Source: CAVRUF01 sp963716005 (GTDB lineage: Bacteria; Actinomycetota; Thermoleophilia; Gaiellales; Gaiellaceae). From it: a DNA stretch of 64,000 nucleotides. A program made the translations under genes and the position numbers. Of the stretch, positions 1 to 8,555 are shown one piece after another; the first letter of the stretch is position 1; each line of letters opens with the position of its first letter. The DNA lies in the NCBI GenBank assembly GCA_963716005.1, contig OY970285.1:2108001-2172000 (forward strand), written 5' to 3'. Below the pieces are notes generated by a model, which saw only the letters and a list, made by a program, of their open reading frames with translations, made no database searches and was not told the DNA's origin.

Positions 1-957
1 GCTCCGCGCTGATCGTCGCGGGGCTCGTCGCTCTCGCGGCCGCGGCTGCGGCGGCCTATGCCGCGGCGTACGGACTGACGCGGCGCCTGCGCATGCTGGA
101 GAAGGCCGCAGACCGGATCGCGGCCGGCGACTTCACGGCGCCGATCGAGACGAGCGGCAGCGACGAGATCGCCGAGCTCGCGCGCGAGTTCGACCTCATG
201 CGCGTCCGTCTGGCCGACCTCGACCGCGTGCGCCGGGAGTTCATCGCCAACGCCTCGCACGAGTTGCGGACGCCGCTCTTCTCCCTCGGCGGCTTCCTCG
301 AGCTGATGGCCGACGAGGAGCTCGACGCCGACGAGCGGAAGGAGTTCCTCGACGAGACGCGCGCGCAGGTGACTCGGCTGACACGGCTCGCGACCGATCT
401 GCTCGACCTGTCCCGGCTCGACGCCGGCCAGATCAAGTTCGTGAAGCGCGAAGTGGACCTCACCGACGCGGCGAGCACAGTCATTGACGAGTTCCGCGTC
501 CTGGCGGAGGTGAGCGAGCATCCGCTCGAGCTCGTGACACCGCCGCCGGCCGGCGCGATCGGCGATCACGGCCGTGTCCTCCAGGTCGGGCGCATCCTGG
601 TCGAGAACGCCTTGCGCCACACGCCCGCGGGCACACGGGTCGAGGTCAGAACGGATACCGCCGACGGCTTGGCGACTCTTTCCGTCCGCGACGAGGGCCC
701 CGGGATCCCCGCCGACCAGCTCGAGCACGTGTTTCAGCGCTTCTACCGCGCCGCGGGTGGCAAGGCGTCGGGTTCCGGGCTCGGCCTCGCGATCGCCCGG
801 CGAGCTCGCAACCCGCATGGATGGGACGCTTTCGGTCATGTCCGAGCCCGGGGAGACGGTATTCACGCTGACGCTCGTTTCTGCCGACACCGTGTTTCCA
901 CGGGAAAACGGCAGCGCACCCGAAGCAGCAGCGTCCGAGGAAGCCGCAGTCCAGTAG
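1..957 (+). CDS. Sensor histidine kinase, C-terminal part (5' truncated, frameshifted)
   Basis: This is a membrane histidine kinase whose N-terminus lies before the window. The visible part begins in an Ala/Leu-rich membrane segment. A HAMP linker follows (about 93-230), then the dimerisation and phosphoacceptor helix with H-box ANASHELRTPL (about 250-285). The catalytic ATPase domain has N-box VENALRHTP, G1 DEGPGIP and G2 GSGLGLAIA. An extra G at about 799-800 shifts the frame just after G2. Read through that base, the protein continues ELATRMDGTLSV and stops at TAG 955-957. The partner response regulator is presumably upstream of the window. The kinase identity is certain; its stimulus is not visible. 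Confidence 0.9.
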
Positions 958-984
958 GGCTGCGGCCGCCGTACCACCTGTAAC

Positions 985-990
985 TACCCT
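985..990 (+). promoter_or_regulatory. Putative -10 box (TACCCT) of the protease gene
   Basis: TACCCT lies 9 nt before the ATG at 1000. This fits the near-leaderless TANNNT pattern seen elsewhere in the window, although the spacing is slightly long. Confidence 0.35.
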
Positions 991-999
991 TCACTGCCC

Positions 1000-2208
1000 A
1001 TGAAACCGTCCTCCACTGCCGTTCTCGCCGTGGTCTGCGCCTTCGTCGGCGCGATCGGGGCGCTCGCCTTCGCGAAGGCGACGGGCGTCTTCGACGAACC
1101 GGCTTCGACGATCGTGGTGCGCAGCTCCGGCGCCCCGCTCGGGGACGCCGCGGGCACGAGCCAACCCCTCACGGGGAACGGATTCGACCCGGCCGCGATC
1201 TATCGCGAGCGCGCCGACGGCGTCGTCACGGTCTTCTCCGACTTCGGGAACCAGGCCGGGGCCGCGGCGGGCGAGGCGCAGGGTTCCGGCTTCGTCGCGT
1301 CGGCCGACGGCTACATCCTCACCAACTCGCACGTGATCACGACCGTCGGCGAGACGCCGGCCGGGGATCCGGTCGAGGCGGCCGAGCGCGTCTACGTGCA
1401 GTTCAAGGACGGCGATCGCATCGAGGCCGAGGTGGTCGGCTGGGATCTCTTCGACGACGTCGGACTCCTGAAGGTCGACCCGGCCGCGCACGAGCTCTCG
1501 CCGCTGCCGCTCGGGGATTCCCGCGAGGTCGTCGTGGGCGAGCCCGTTGCGGCGATCGGGAGCCCGTTCGGGCGCGAGAGCTCGCTGAGCGTCGGCGTCG
1601 TCGCGGCGACCGAGCGCTCGATCGACTCGCTCACCTCGCAGTACGCGCTCGTCGACGCGATCCAGACCGATGCCCCGATCAACCCCGGAAACTCGGGCGG
1701 CCCGCTGCTCGACGCTGCCGGCTCGGTGATCGGGATCAACGCGCAGATCCGCTCCACGTCGGGAACGGCCGAGGGGGTCGGCTTCGCCGTCCCGATCAAC
1801 TCCGCGATTCGCTCGATGGATCAGCTGAAGGCCGACGGGAAGGTGCGCTACGCCTGGGTCGGGATCACGACGCAGACCGTGACGCCGACGCTGGCAAACG
1901 AGTTCGACCTGGGCGCCGACCACGGCGCGATGATCCAGACCGTCCTCGGCGACAGTCCGGCGAAGACGGCCGGCCTGCGCGCCGGCAACGAGGAGCGCGA
2001 GTTCGACGGCGTCGCCATCACGCTCGGCGGCGACCTCATCGTGGGGATCGACGGCGAGGCGGTCGAGAACGCCGAGGAGGTCGTACGCCTAGTAAGCACG
2101 CGGCTTCCGGGCGAAAAGGTCGTCTTCACGGTCATGCGTGACGGCATGCCGGTCGACGTCGAGGTCGAGCTCGGCGAGCGTCCGGCCCAGCTCCCGACCG
2201 AGGAATAA
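1000..2208 (+). CDS. htrA: HtrA/DegP-like serine protease with C-terminal PDZ domain
   Basis: This 402-residue envelope protease probably degrades or senses misfolded extracytoplasmic proteins. Residues 5-25 form an uncleaved signal or anchor helix. The trypsin-like domain (about 65-280) shows the full catalytic triad: His111 in LTNSHV, Asp153 in FDDVGLL and Ser232 in NPGNSGGPL. A single PDZ domain covers about 285-395. The length and order match anchored actinobacterial HtrA (PepD/HtrB type). It follows the histidine kinase by 42 nt, a pairing common for envelope-stress two-component systems, so co-regulation is likely but inferred. A TANNNT box lies close upstream and I see no Shine-Dalgarno sequence. 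Confidence 0.93.
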   Translation: MKPSSTAVLAVVCAFVGAIGALAFAKATGVFDEPASTIVVRSSGAPLGDAAGTSQPLTGNGFDPAAIYRERADGVVTVFSDFGNQAGAAAGEAQGSGFVASADGYILTNSHVITTVGETPAGDPVEAAERVYVQFKDGDRIEAEVVGWDLFDDVGLLKVDPAAHELSPLPLGDSREVVVGEPVAAIGSPFGRESSLSVGVVAATERSIDSLTSQYALVDAIQTDAPINPGNSGGPLLDAAGSVIGINAQIRSTSGTAEGVGFAVPINSAIRSMDQLKADGKVRYAWVGITTQTVTPTLANEFDLGADHGAMIQTVLGDSPAKTAGLRAGNEEREFDGVAITLGGDLIVGIDGEAVENAEEVVRLVSTRLPGEKVVFTVMRDGMPVDVEVELGERPAQLPTEE

Positions 2209-2221
2209 CCGGCCCTCCCGC

Positions 2222-2227
2222 TAGCCT
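2222..2227 (+). promoter_or_regulatory. Leaderless -10 box (TAGCCT) of the DNA methyltransferase
   Basis: TAGCCT is separated from the GTG start at 2235 by 7 nt, which puts the transcription start at or next to the start codon. This also supports the GTG choice. Confidence 0.55.
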
Positions 2228-2234
2228 CGGCCGG

Positions 2235-3071
2235 GTGGAGACGCCGACCGACGACGCGATTCTCCTCGGCGACAACCTCGACGTGCTGCCCGGCTTCGAG
2301 GACGAGACGTTCCAGCTCGCCTATCTCGATCCGCCGTTCAACACGGGCAAGCGCCAGACCCGCCAGACGATCGAGTCGAGGGCCGACGAGAACGGCGACC
2401 GCAACGGCTTCGGCGGCCGGCGCTACGCGACCCGGCTCCTTGCGGAGTCCTCCTACCGCGACTCGTTCGACGACTACCTCGGCTTCCTCGAGCCGCGCCT
2501 GCGCGAGGTGCGCCGCGTGCTCGACCGCACGGGGACGCTCTACTTCCACATCGACTACCGGGAGGCGCACTACTGCAAGCTCCTCCTCGACGAGCTCTTC
2601 GGCCGCGACTCGTTCCTGAACGAGATCGTGTGGGCCTACGACTACGGCGCCCGCACGAAGCGCCGCTGGCCCGCGAAGCACGACACGATCCTTGTCTACG
2701 TGAAGGATCCCGGCGCCTACTACTTCGACGCCGAGGCGGTCGACCGCGAGCCGTACATGGCGCCCGGGCTCGTCGGGCCGGACAAGGCAGCACGTGGAAA
2801 GCTGCCGACCGACGTCTGGTGGCACACGATCGTCTCGCCGACCGGGCGCGAGAAGACCGGGTACCCGACTCAGAAGCCCGAGGGCCTGCTGCGCCGGATG
2901 GTGCAGGCGTCGACTCGTCCCGGCGACTGGTGCCTCGATCCGTTCGCCGGGAGCGGCACGCTCGGCGCCGTCGCGCGGGATCTCGAGCGCCGGTACGTTC
3001 TGGTGGACTCGAATCCGGATGCGGTTGAAGTCGCAAGGAATCGGCTGGCCGGTGTGCGAACATCCGTTTAG
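2235..3071 (+). CDS. Orphan beta-class DNA (adenine-N6 or cytosine-N4) methyltransferase
   Basis: This 278-residue SAM-dependent amino-methyltransferase has the catalytic motif DPPFNTG near residue 33 and the SAM-binding motif DPFAGSGTLG near residue 237. That order (motif IV before motif I) defines the beta class, which includes CcrM, HinfI and type III Mod. The C-terminus ends soon after motif I and lacks the RAMA domain of CcrM. No restriction endonuclease gene is next to it, so it looks like a solitary methyltransferase. DPPF is typical of N6-adenine enzymes, but N4-cytosine activity cannot be excluded. The GTG start has a leaderless -10 box 7 nt upstream. Confidence 0.85.
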   Translation: METPTDDAILLGDNLDVLPGFEDETFQLAYLDPPFNTGKRQTRQTIESRADENGDRNGFGGRRYATRLLAESSYRDSFDDYLGFLEPRLREVRRVLDRTGTLYFHIDYREAHYCKLLLDELFGRDSFLNEIVWAYDYGARTKRRWPAKHDTILVYVKDPGAYYFDAEAVDREPYMAPGLVGPDKAARGKLPTDVWWHTIVSPTGREKTGYPTQKPEGLLRRMVQASTRPGDWCLDPFAGSGTLGAVARDLERRYVLVDSNPDAVEVARNRLAGVRTSV

Positions 3072-3098
3072 AGCGGCTGCGGAAGGGAACTAGCGCCT

Positions 3099-3524
3099 AT
3101 GAGCGATGTGAGCACGCAAACCGATGCCCGAGTGGTGGCCTTGTCGATTCCGGCCAAGGCCGAGTACCTCTCGGTGTGCCGGTTGGCTCTCGCCGGCATC
3201 TCCCAGACGCATCCGCTCGAGCCCGAGACGCTCGCGGACGTGAAGCTCGCTCTCACCGAGGCGTGCTCCAACTCGATCCGCCACGCCTACCGTGAAGGGC
3301 GCCCCGGCGAGGTCGAGATCCGGTACGAGGTCGACGGCAACCGGCTCGCCGTCGAGGTGCGCGATGTCGGCAGCGGCTTCTCGGTCGATGCAGAACCCGG
3401 CTCCTCCGAGGACCTGGACGAGGGCGGGCTCGGTCTCGCGATCATCGAGTCCGTGACCGACGAGCTCGTGATCGAATCGGACGGGAGTGGCTCGCGGCTG
3501 CGGTTCGTGAAGTATCTCGACTGA
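3099..3524 (+). CDS. RsbW/SpoIIAB-like anti-sigma factor serine kinase
   Basis: This 141-residue cytoplasmic protein is a single GHKL ATPase domain of the HATPase_c_2 type. It shows an N-box TEACSNSIRHAY (about residues 50-61), G1 VRDVGSGF and G2 EGGLGLAII. Family members bind a sigma factor and phosphorylate a STAS anti-anti-sigma factor. No sigma or STAS gene is adjacent. Candidate partners elsewhere in the window are the STAS protein at 38177-38527 and the sigma factor at 23623-24216, but any link is conjecture. A purine-rich GCGGAAGGGA lies upstream of the ATG. It precedes two trehalose-type genes, which suits general stress control. Confidence 0.85.
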   Translation: MSDVSTQTDARVVALSIPAKAEYLSVCRLALAGISQTHPLEPETLADVKLALTEACSNSIRHAYREGRPGEVEIRYEVDGNRLAVEVRDVGSGFSVDAEPGSSEDLDEGGLGLAIIESVTDELVIESDGSGSRLRFVKYLD

Positions 3525-3533
3525 CGGCGCGGC

Positions 3534-3539
3534 TATTCT
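3534..3539 (+). promoter_or_regulatory. Putative -10 box (TATTCT) of treT
   Basis: TATTCT lies 9 nt before the TTG start at 3549, a near-leaderless arrangement like those found for many genes here. Confidence 0.4.
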
Positions 3540-3548
3540 CGGCGCGGC

Positions 3549-4829
3549 TTGCAGCTTCAATCCGTCAACGTCGGTCACAAGGTTCTCGCGGACTACGCCT
3601 CGATCACCGGGCGCAGTCTCATGGACGAGATCGCCACGCTCGCAGAGCCGCTCAAGGACCTGCGCGTCCTGCATCTCTCCGCGACCGCGTTCGGCGGTGG
3701 CGTGGCCGAGATCCTCTACACGCTCGTCCCGCTCATGCAGGACGCGGGGCTCGAGACCGAGTGGCGCATCATCCACGGCGAGGACGAGTTCTTCGACGTC
3801 ACGAAGGCGATCCACAACGGGCTCCAGGGTCACGCGACCGCGCTCACCGAAGAGCAGAAAGAGATCTTCCGCCGCTACACGAAGCTGAACGCCGACGCGC
3901 TCGAGGGCGAGTTCGACGTGGTGATCGTTCACGACGCCCAGCCGGTGGGACTGATCGACGAGGCGCGCGACCATTGCAAGCACTGGATCTTCCGCTGCCA
4001 CATCGACCTGTCCGAGCCGAACCGCGACGTGCTCGACTTCCTGACGCCGTGGATCTCGCGCTACGACGCCTCGGTCTACCACCGGCGTGACTACGTCCCG
4101 GACGGCCTCACCTCGCCGCCCGCCTACATCTGGCCGCCGGCGATCGACCCGCTCGCGCCGAAGAACATGGCGCTCTCGCCCGAGGACGCCTCGTACATCG
4201 TCGATCAGTTCGGGATCGACGTGAACCGCCGGCTGATCACGCAGGTCTCTCGCTTCGACCCGTGGAAGGACCCGCTCGGCGTGATCGACGCCTGGCGGAT
4301 CGTGCGCGAGAAGCATCCCGACGTGCAGCTTGCGCTCGTCGGCTCGATGGCGCATGACGATCCCGAGGGCTGGGACTACTACAACCGCACGGTCGCGGCC
4401 GCGAACGGCGATCCCGACGTGTTCATCCTCTCGAACCTGAACAACGTCGGTTCCGTCGAGGTGAACGCGTTCCAGGTGCACTCCGACGCGCTCATGCAGA
4501 AGTCGACGCGCGAGGGCTTCGGGCTCACCGTCACCGAGGCGCTCTGGAAGAGCCGGCCGATCGTGGCGGGCCGCGTGGGCGGGATCGTCGACCAGATCCA
4601 GGACGGCGAGACCGGGTACCTCGTCGATTCGGTCGAGGAATGCGCCGCCGCGGTGACGCGGATCCTCGACGACCCCGACGCGGGACGGGTCATGGCGCGG
4701 GCGGGCAAGGAGTACGTGCGCAAGCACTTCCTGACGCCGCGCCTCCTGCGGGACTGGCTCGCGCTCTTCAACCTCCTGGACGGCCGCGAGACCGACCAGG
4801 GCCGCGAGCTCGAAAAAGCCGCCGTCTAG
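3549..4829 (+). CDS. treT: Trehalose glycosyltransferring synthase (TreT-like, GT4)
   Basis: This 426-residue GT-B glycosyltransferase resembles archaeal and bacterial TreT, which makes trehalose from an NDP-glucose and glucose in one reversible step. Diagnostic features are the N-terminal STAFGGGVAEIL-type loop (about residues 46-57), the region containing GEDEFF, and the C-terminal donor-site motif EGFGLTVTEAL followed by RVGGI. The length is normal for the family. I use the TTG at 3549 because a TANNNT box lies just upstream and the N-terminus VNVGHKVLADYA aligns with known TreT. The gene ends 9 nt before otsA. A related GT4 enzyme with another acceptor is possible but less likely. Confidence 0.8.
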   Translation: MQLQSVNVGHKVLADYASITGRSLMDEIATLAEPLKDLRVLHLSATAFGGGVAEILYTLVPLMQDAGLETEWRIIHGEDEFFDVTKAIHNGLQGHATALTEEQKEIFRRYTKLNADALEGEFDVVIVHDAQPVGLIDEARDHCKHWIFRCHIDLSEPNRDVLDFLTPWISRYDASVYHRRDYVPDGLTSPPAYIWPPAIDPLAPKNMALSPEDASYIVDQFGIDVNRRLITQVSRFDPWKDPLGVIDAWRIVREKHPDVQLALVGSMAHDDPEGWDYYNRTVAAANGDPDVFILSNLNNVGSVEVNAFQVHSDALMQKSTREGFGLTVTEALWKSRPIVAGRVGGIVDQIQDGETGYLVDSVEECAAAVTRILDDPDAGRVMARAGKEYVRKHFLTPRLLRDWLALFNLLDGRETDQGRELEKAAV

Positions 4830-4832
4830 TCT
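4827..4832 (+). promoter_or_regulatory. Leaderless -10 box (TAGTCT) of otsA
   Basis: TAGTCT lies exactly 6 nt before the GTG at 4839. Its TAG doubles as the treT stop codon, so otsA may have its own leaderless promoter as well as read-through. Confidence 0.5.
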
Positions 4833-4838
4833 CTGCGC

Positions 4839-6192
4839 GTGAGCGCGCGCCGTCCGCTGATCGTCGTCTCGAACCGGGGGCCGGTCGAGCTTTCCCGCGA
4901 CGAGGACGGAAACCGCGTGGAGCGGCGCGGCGCCGGCGGGCTCGTAACGGTGCTCGCCGGTCTCCTCGACCGCCACGACGTCACGTGGATCGCGAGCGCG
5001 CTGACCGAGGAGGATCGCGCGGCCGCGGCCGAGCCCTTCGACGTGGACGGCTGCCGCGTGCGCCTGGTCGCGCACGATCCGGAGACGTACGACCGCTTCT
5101 ACAACGTCGTCGCGAACCCGACGCTCTGGTTCATCCAGCACTCGCTGCCCGAGCTGGCCGATTCCATCGACGTTTCCACGTGGAACGCCTACGCGGCGGT
5201 CAATCGCGCGTTTGCGGACGCGGTCTGCGAGGAGCTCGACCGCCGGCCGGACGCGGCCGTCCTCCTCCACGACTACCACCTGTACCTCGCACCGCGGTTC
5301 GTGCGCGAGGACCGTCCGGACGCGACGCTCTCGCACTTCGTGCACATTCCGTGGCCGGAGCCCGCCGACTGGCAGGCCCTGCCCGAGGAGTTCGTGCGCG
5401 AGCTCCACGAAGGGCTTCTGGCGAACGACATCGTCACGTTCCACACGGCCCGGTGGCGCGAGCACTTCCTCGGTTCGTGCGCTGCGTACGGCGTCGAGGT
5501 CGACCCGGAGTCCGTGCGGGTTCACCCGGCCTCGGTCGACCCGCGCGAGTTCGACGCGCTCGCCGAGAGCGCCGCCGTGCTCGCGGCCGAGACGCGCGCT
5601 CGTCGCCGAGCGGCCCGAGTTCCTCGTCCTGCGCGTCGACCGCACGGATCCGTCGAAGAACGTCGTGCGCGGGTTCCAGGCGTTCGCCCGATTGCTCGAG
5701 CTCCAACCGGAGCTGCGCGGCCGCGTGCGGATGCTCGCGCTGCTGAACGCCTCCCGCCAGCAGATCCCCGTGTACGCCGAGTACCTCGCGGAGATCGAGC
5801 GCGAGGCGGCGCTGCTCGGAGACGCCGTCGACGTGCGAGTCGAGGACGACTTTCCCTCGTCGATCGCGGCGTACAAGCAGTTCGACGTGCTGTTCGTGAA
5901 CCCGGTCATGGACGGGCTCAACCTCGTCGCGAAGGAAGCGCCGCTCGTGAACACGCGAGCTGGAGTTGTTGTCTTGTCGGTAAACGCAGGCGCCTACGAG
6001 GAGCTCGCGGAGTGGACCGTCCCGATCGATCCGTTCGACGTCGATGCGCAGGCGGCCGCGATCGGCGCGGCGCTGGCGCAGCCCCCGGAGGAGCGCCGCC
6101 GCAACCTCGAGGCGATCCGTGAGCACGTCCGCCGGCACGACGTGAACGAGTGGCTCGACGCGCAGCTGGCCGATCTCGACGGCGTAGGCTAG
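4839..6192 (+). CDS. otsA: Trehalose-6-phosphate synthase-like GT20 (frameshifted)
   Basis: This GT20 retaining glycosyltransferase normally joins UDP- or ADP-glucose to glucose-6-phosphate. It shows the start VSNRGPVEL with GGLVTVL, HDYHLYL, HIPWPEP, VDRTDPSKN (donor-phosphate Arg and Lys) and DGLNLVAKE. The frame breaks at about 5592-5600 in a GC run: a GC loss (or one extra base) separates AAETRA from LVAERPEF. Read across it, the protein is about 450 residues and ends at TAG 6192. No otsB phosphatase is adjacent. HIPWPEPADW differs from the usual HxPFPS motif, so another GT20 product such as glucosylglycerol-phosphate remains possible. Confidence 0.82.
6185..6190 (+). promoter_or_regulatory. 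Leaderless -10 box (TAGGCT) of the moaC cofactor operon
   Basis: TAGGCT overlaps the end of otsA and sits exactly 6 nt before the moaC GTG at 6197. This marks the likely start of the long overlapping operon that runs to about 12.9 kb. Confidence 0.55.
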
Positions 6193-6196
6193 ACCC

Positions 6197-6643
6197 GTGA
6201 GCGACCTGAGCCACGTCGACGAATCGGGCGACGTCCACATGGTGGACGTGGGCGGAAAGCCCCTGTCCAAGCGGCGTGCGCGAGCCTCGGGGTTCGTTCG
6301 CATGTCGCCCGAGACGGCCGCCCGGCTGCGCGACCTGCCCAAGGGCGACGCGCTCGCGACCGCGCAGGTCGCGGGGATCATGGCGGCCAAGCGAACCGCG
6401 GATCTGATCCCGCTCTGTCATCCGCTTCCGCTGACGTCGATCGAGGTCGAGCTGGTCGTCGAGGATGCCGGCGTCGCGATCTCCACCACCGCCGAGACGA
6501 CCGCGCAGACGGGCGTCGAGATGGAGGCGCTCACGGCGGCGGCGGTGGCCGCGCTCACGGTCTACGACATGGCGAAGGCGATCGACAAGGCGATGGAGAT
6601 TGGCGAGATCCGCCTCGTCGAGAAGACGAAGGAGCCCGTGTGA
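6197..6643 (+). CDS. moaC: Cyclic pyranopterin monophosphate synthase MoaC
   Basis: This 148-residue enzyme makes cPMP from the MoaA product in molybdenum cofactor synthesis. The family signature is complete: MVDVGGKP near the N-terminus, KRTADLIPLCHPLPL with the active-site region, TGVEMEALTA and YDMAKAIDK near the C-terminus. The GTG start lies 6 nt after a TAGGCT box. It overlaps moaB by 4 nt (GTGA). moaA is not in the window. Confidence 0.95.
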   Translation: MSDLSHVDESGDVHMVDVGGKPLSKRRARASGFVRMSPETAARLRDLPKGDALATAQVAGIMAAKRTADLIPLCHPLPLTSIEVELVVEDAGVAISTTAETTAQTGVEMEALTAAAVAALTVYDMAKAIDKAMEIGEIRLVEKTKEPV

Positions 6644-7120
6644 AGGCCGCCGTGCTGACCGTCTCGGACGGCGTGGCGGCCGGCGTTCGCGACGACACTA
6701 GCGGCGAGCTGCTTGGCGGAGCTGCTCGCGGGCGAGGGCTACGAGGTGGAGCGGCGGATCGTGCCCGACGAGCGCGCGCAGATCGCCGCGGCCATCCGCG
6801 AGCTCGCGACCGGTGTGCGCGTCGTGCTGACGACCGGGGGAACCGGGCTGACGCCGCGCGACGTGACGCCCGAGGCGACAGCCGAGGTGCTCGACCGCCA
6901 GGCGCCGGGAATCGCCGAGGCGCTGCGGTCCGACTCGATCGCGAAGACACCGCACGGGCTGCTCGGCCGCGGCGTCGCCGGGACGCTCGGCTCGACGCTC
7001 GTCGTGAACCTCCCGGGCTCGACCGGCGGGTGCCGCGACGGGTTCGCCATTCTGCGGCCGGCGCTCGCCCACGCGCTCGGGCTGCTCGCGGACGAGCAGA
7101 CGGAGCACGTCCAGACGTGA
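6640..7120 (+). CDS. moaB: Molybdopterin adenylyltransferase MoaB/Mog family (frameshifted)
   Basis: Members of this family activate molybdopterin by adenylation during Moco assembly. The N-terminus AAVLTVSDGVA and the nucleotide motif TTGGTGLTPRDVTPEAT are diagnostic, as is NLPGSTGG near the C-terminus. An extra C at about 6711 (GAGCTG-C-TTGGCG) separates the first 25 residues from the rest. Corrected, the protein is about 159 residues, a normal length. Start and stop both sit in 4-nt overlaps with neighbours (GTGA with moaC and GTGA with the prenyltransferase), so it is internal to the operon. Confidence 0.88.
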
Positions 7121-7977
7121 GCGCCGTCCTGCGCTACCCGCGGCTCTTCGCCTCGCTCGTCAAGGTCGAGCACACGGTTTTCGCGCTGCCGTTTGCCTAC
7201 GTCGGCGCCTTTCTCGCCGTGGGCGAAGTGCCGAGCGGCGCCGACCTCCTCTGGATCACCGTCGCGATGGCCGGGGCGCGCAGCCTCGCCATGGCGCTGA
7301 ACCGCCTGATCGACGCCGAGATCGACGCACGCAATCCGCGAACGGTGACCCGGGAGATCCCGCGCGGTGCGCTGTCGCGCGGAGCGGTGCTCGCGTTCGC
7401 GCTCGGCTCGCTTGCGGTGTTCCTCGTCGCGGTCTTCCAGCTCGATCCGATCGTCCGCTGGCTCTGGCCGATCCCGGTCGCGGCCTTCGTGATCTACCCG
7501 TACCTGAAGCGCGTCACCTGGTTCTCGCACGTCTGGCTCGGGCTCGTCGACGGGCTCGCGCCGGTCGGCGCGTGGGTCGCGATCACCGGCGAGCTGCCCT
7601 GGGAGGCCTGGGTGCTCGGAGCTGCGGTCGCGGTCTGGGTGACCGGGTTCGACGTGCTCTACGCGCTCTTCGACCTCGACGTCGATCGTGCTCAGGGACT
7701 CCACTCGGTGCCCGCGCGCTTCGGCGTGCCGGCGACGTTCCGCATTTCCCGCGCGTGCCATGTCGCCACGGTGGCGTTCCTCGTGGTGGCCGGGCTCGGG
7801 CTCGACGTGAACGTCTTCTACTGGCTCGGCGTGGCCGCGGTCGGCGGACTTCTCGCCTACGAGCACTCGCTCGTCTCGCCGCGCGACCAGCGACGGCTCG
7901 ACGCGGCCTTCTTCACCATGAACGGCGTCATCTCGGTCACCTTCTTCGTCTTCGTCTTCCTGGACGCGGTCACGTGA
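7117..7977 (+). CDS. UbiA-family prenyltransferase (MqnP-like, menaquinone pathway)
   Basis: This integral membrane aromatic prenyltransferase of about 286 residues has about 8-9 hydrophobic helices. The two Mg-diphosphate binding motifs are NRLIDAEIDARN (about residues 61-72) and DLDVDRAQGLHSVPARFG (about 185-202). The N-terminus LVKVEHTVFALPFAYVGAF is typical of 4-hydroxybenzoate prenyltransferase relatives assigned as MqnP in futalosine-pathway genomes. Its neighbours are cytochrome c maturation and haem genes. The exact aromatic substrate cannot be read from sequence; MenA-like or UbiA-like roles are alternatives. It overlaps ccmA by the sequence GTGA. Confidence 0.82.
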   Translation: MSAVLRYPRLFASLVKVEHTVFALPFAYVGAFLAVGEVPSGADLLWITVAMAGARSLAMALNRLIDAEIDARNPRTVTREIPRGALSRGAVLAFALGSLAVFLVAVFQLDPIVRWLWPIPVAAFVIYPYLKRVTWFSHVWLGLVDGLAPVGAWVAITGELPWEAWVLGAAVAVWVTGFDVLYALFDLDVDRAQGLHSVPARFGVPATFRISRACHVATVAFLVVAGLGLDVNVFYWLGVAAVGGLLAYEHSLVSPRDQRRLDAAFFTMNGVISVTFFVFVFLDAVT

Positions 7978-8555
7978 TCCGCGCGCGTGGGCTGGAGCGG
8001 CGGTTCGGCGCAAAGCGCGTCGTTACCGGGCTCGATCTCGACCTGGCCGCTGGCGGATTCCTCGTCGTGCGCGGCGCGAACGGCTCGGGCAAGTCCACGC
8101 TTCTCGCGCTCTTCGCCGGGTTGCTCGCGCCCACGCGCGGGGAGCTCGAGGTCGAGGCGCCGCGCGGGGAGATCGGCTACCTCGCGCACGAGCCGCTCGT
8201 CTACCGGGAGCTGACCGCGCTCGAGAATCTCGAGCTCTACGGCCGGCTCTACCGCGTTCCCGAGCGGCGCGAGCGGATCGGGATGCTCCTCGAGCGCTAC
8301 GGCCTGTGGGACGCGCGGCACGAGCGGGTCGCGGCGTTTTCGCGCGGGATGACGCAGCGGCTCGCGCTCTGCCGGACGCTCCTCCACGACCCGAGCCTGC
8401 TGCTCCTGGACGAGCCGTTCTCGTCGCTCGATGCCGACGGCGCCGCCGTGCTCGACGTGAACCTGGCCGAGCTCGCCGGCGAGCGGACGCTGGTCGTCTC
8501 GACCCACGAGCCGGAGCGCATCGCCGTGCTCGCGACCGCGGAGCTGGCGCTGTGA
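7974..8555 (+). CDS. ccmA: Haem exporter/cytochrome c maturation ATPase CcmA
   Basis: This 193-residue ABC ATPase of system I cytochrome c maturation drives release of holo-CcmE with CcmB, CcmC and CcmD. It has Walker A GANGSGKST, the Q-loop region YLAHEPLVYRELT, signature FSRGMTQRLAL, Walker B LLLLDEP and the switch His in STHE. The small size is typical of CcmA. It is immediately followed by ccmB with a GTGA overlap. The ccmE, ccmF and ccmH genes are not in this window. Confidence 0.88.
   Translation: MIRARGLERRFGAKRVVTGLDLDLAAGGFLVVRGANGSGKSTLLALFAGLLAPTRGELEVEAPRGEIGYLAHEPLVYRELTALENLELYGRLYRVPERRERIGMLLERYGLWDARHERVAAFSRGMTQRLALCRTLLHDPSLLLLDEPFSSLDADGAAVLDVNLAELAGERTLVVSTHEPERIAVLATAELAL

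Noticed and set aside
3090..5954. A 954-codon open frame on the minus strand opposite the anti-sigma kinase, treT and otsA genes
   Set aside because: It is Arg/Val/Asp-rich low-complexity sequence without motifs. It lies opposite strongly conserved genes and arises from the high-G+C third-position bias.
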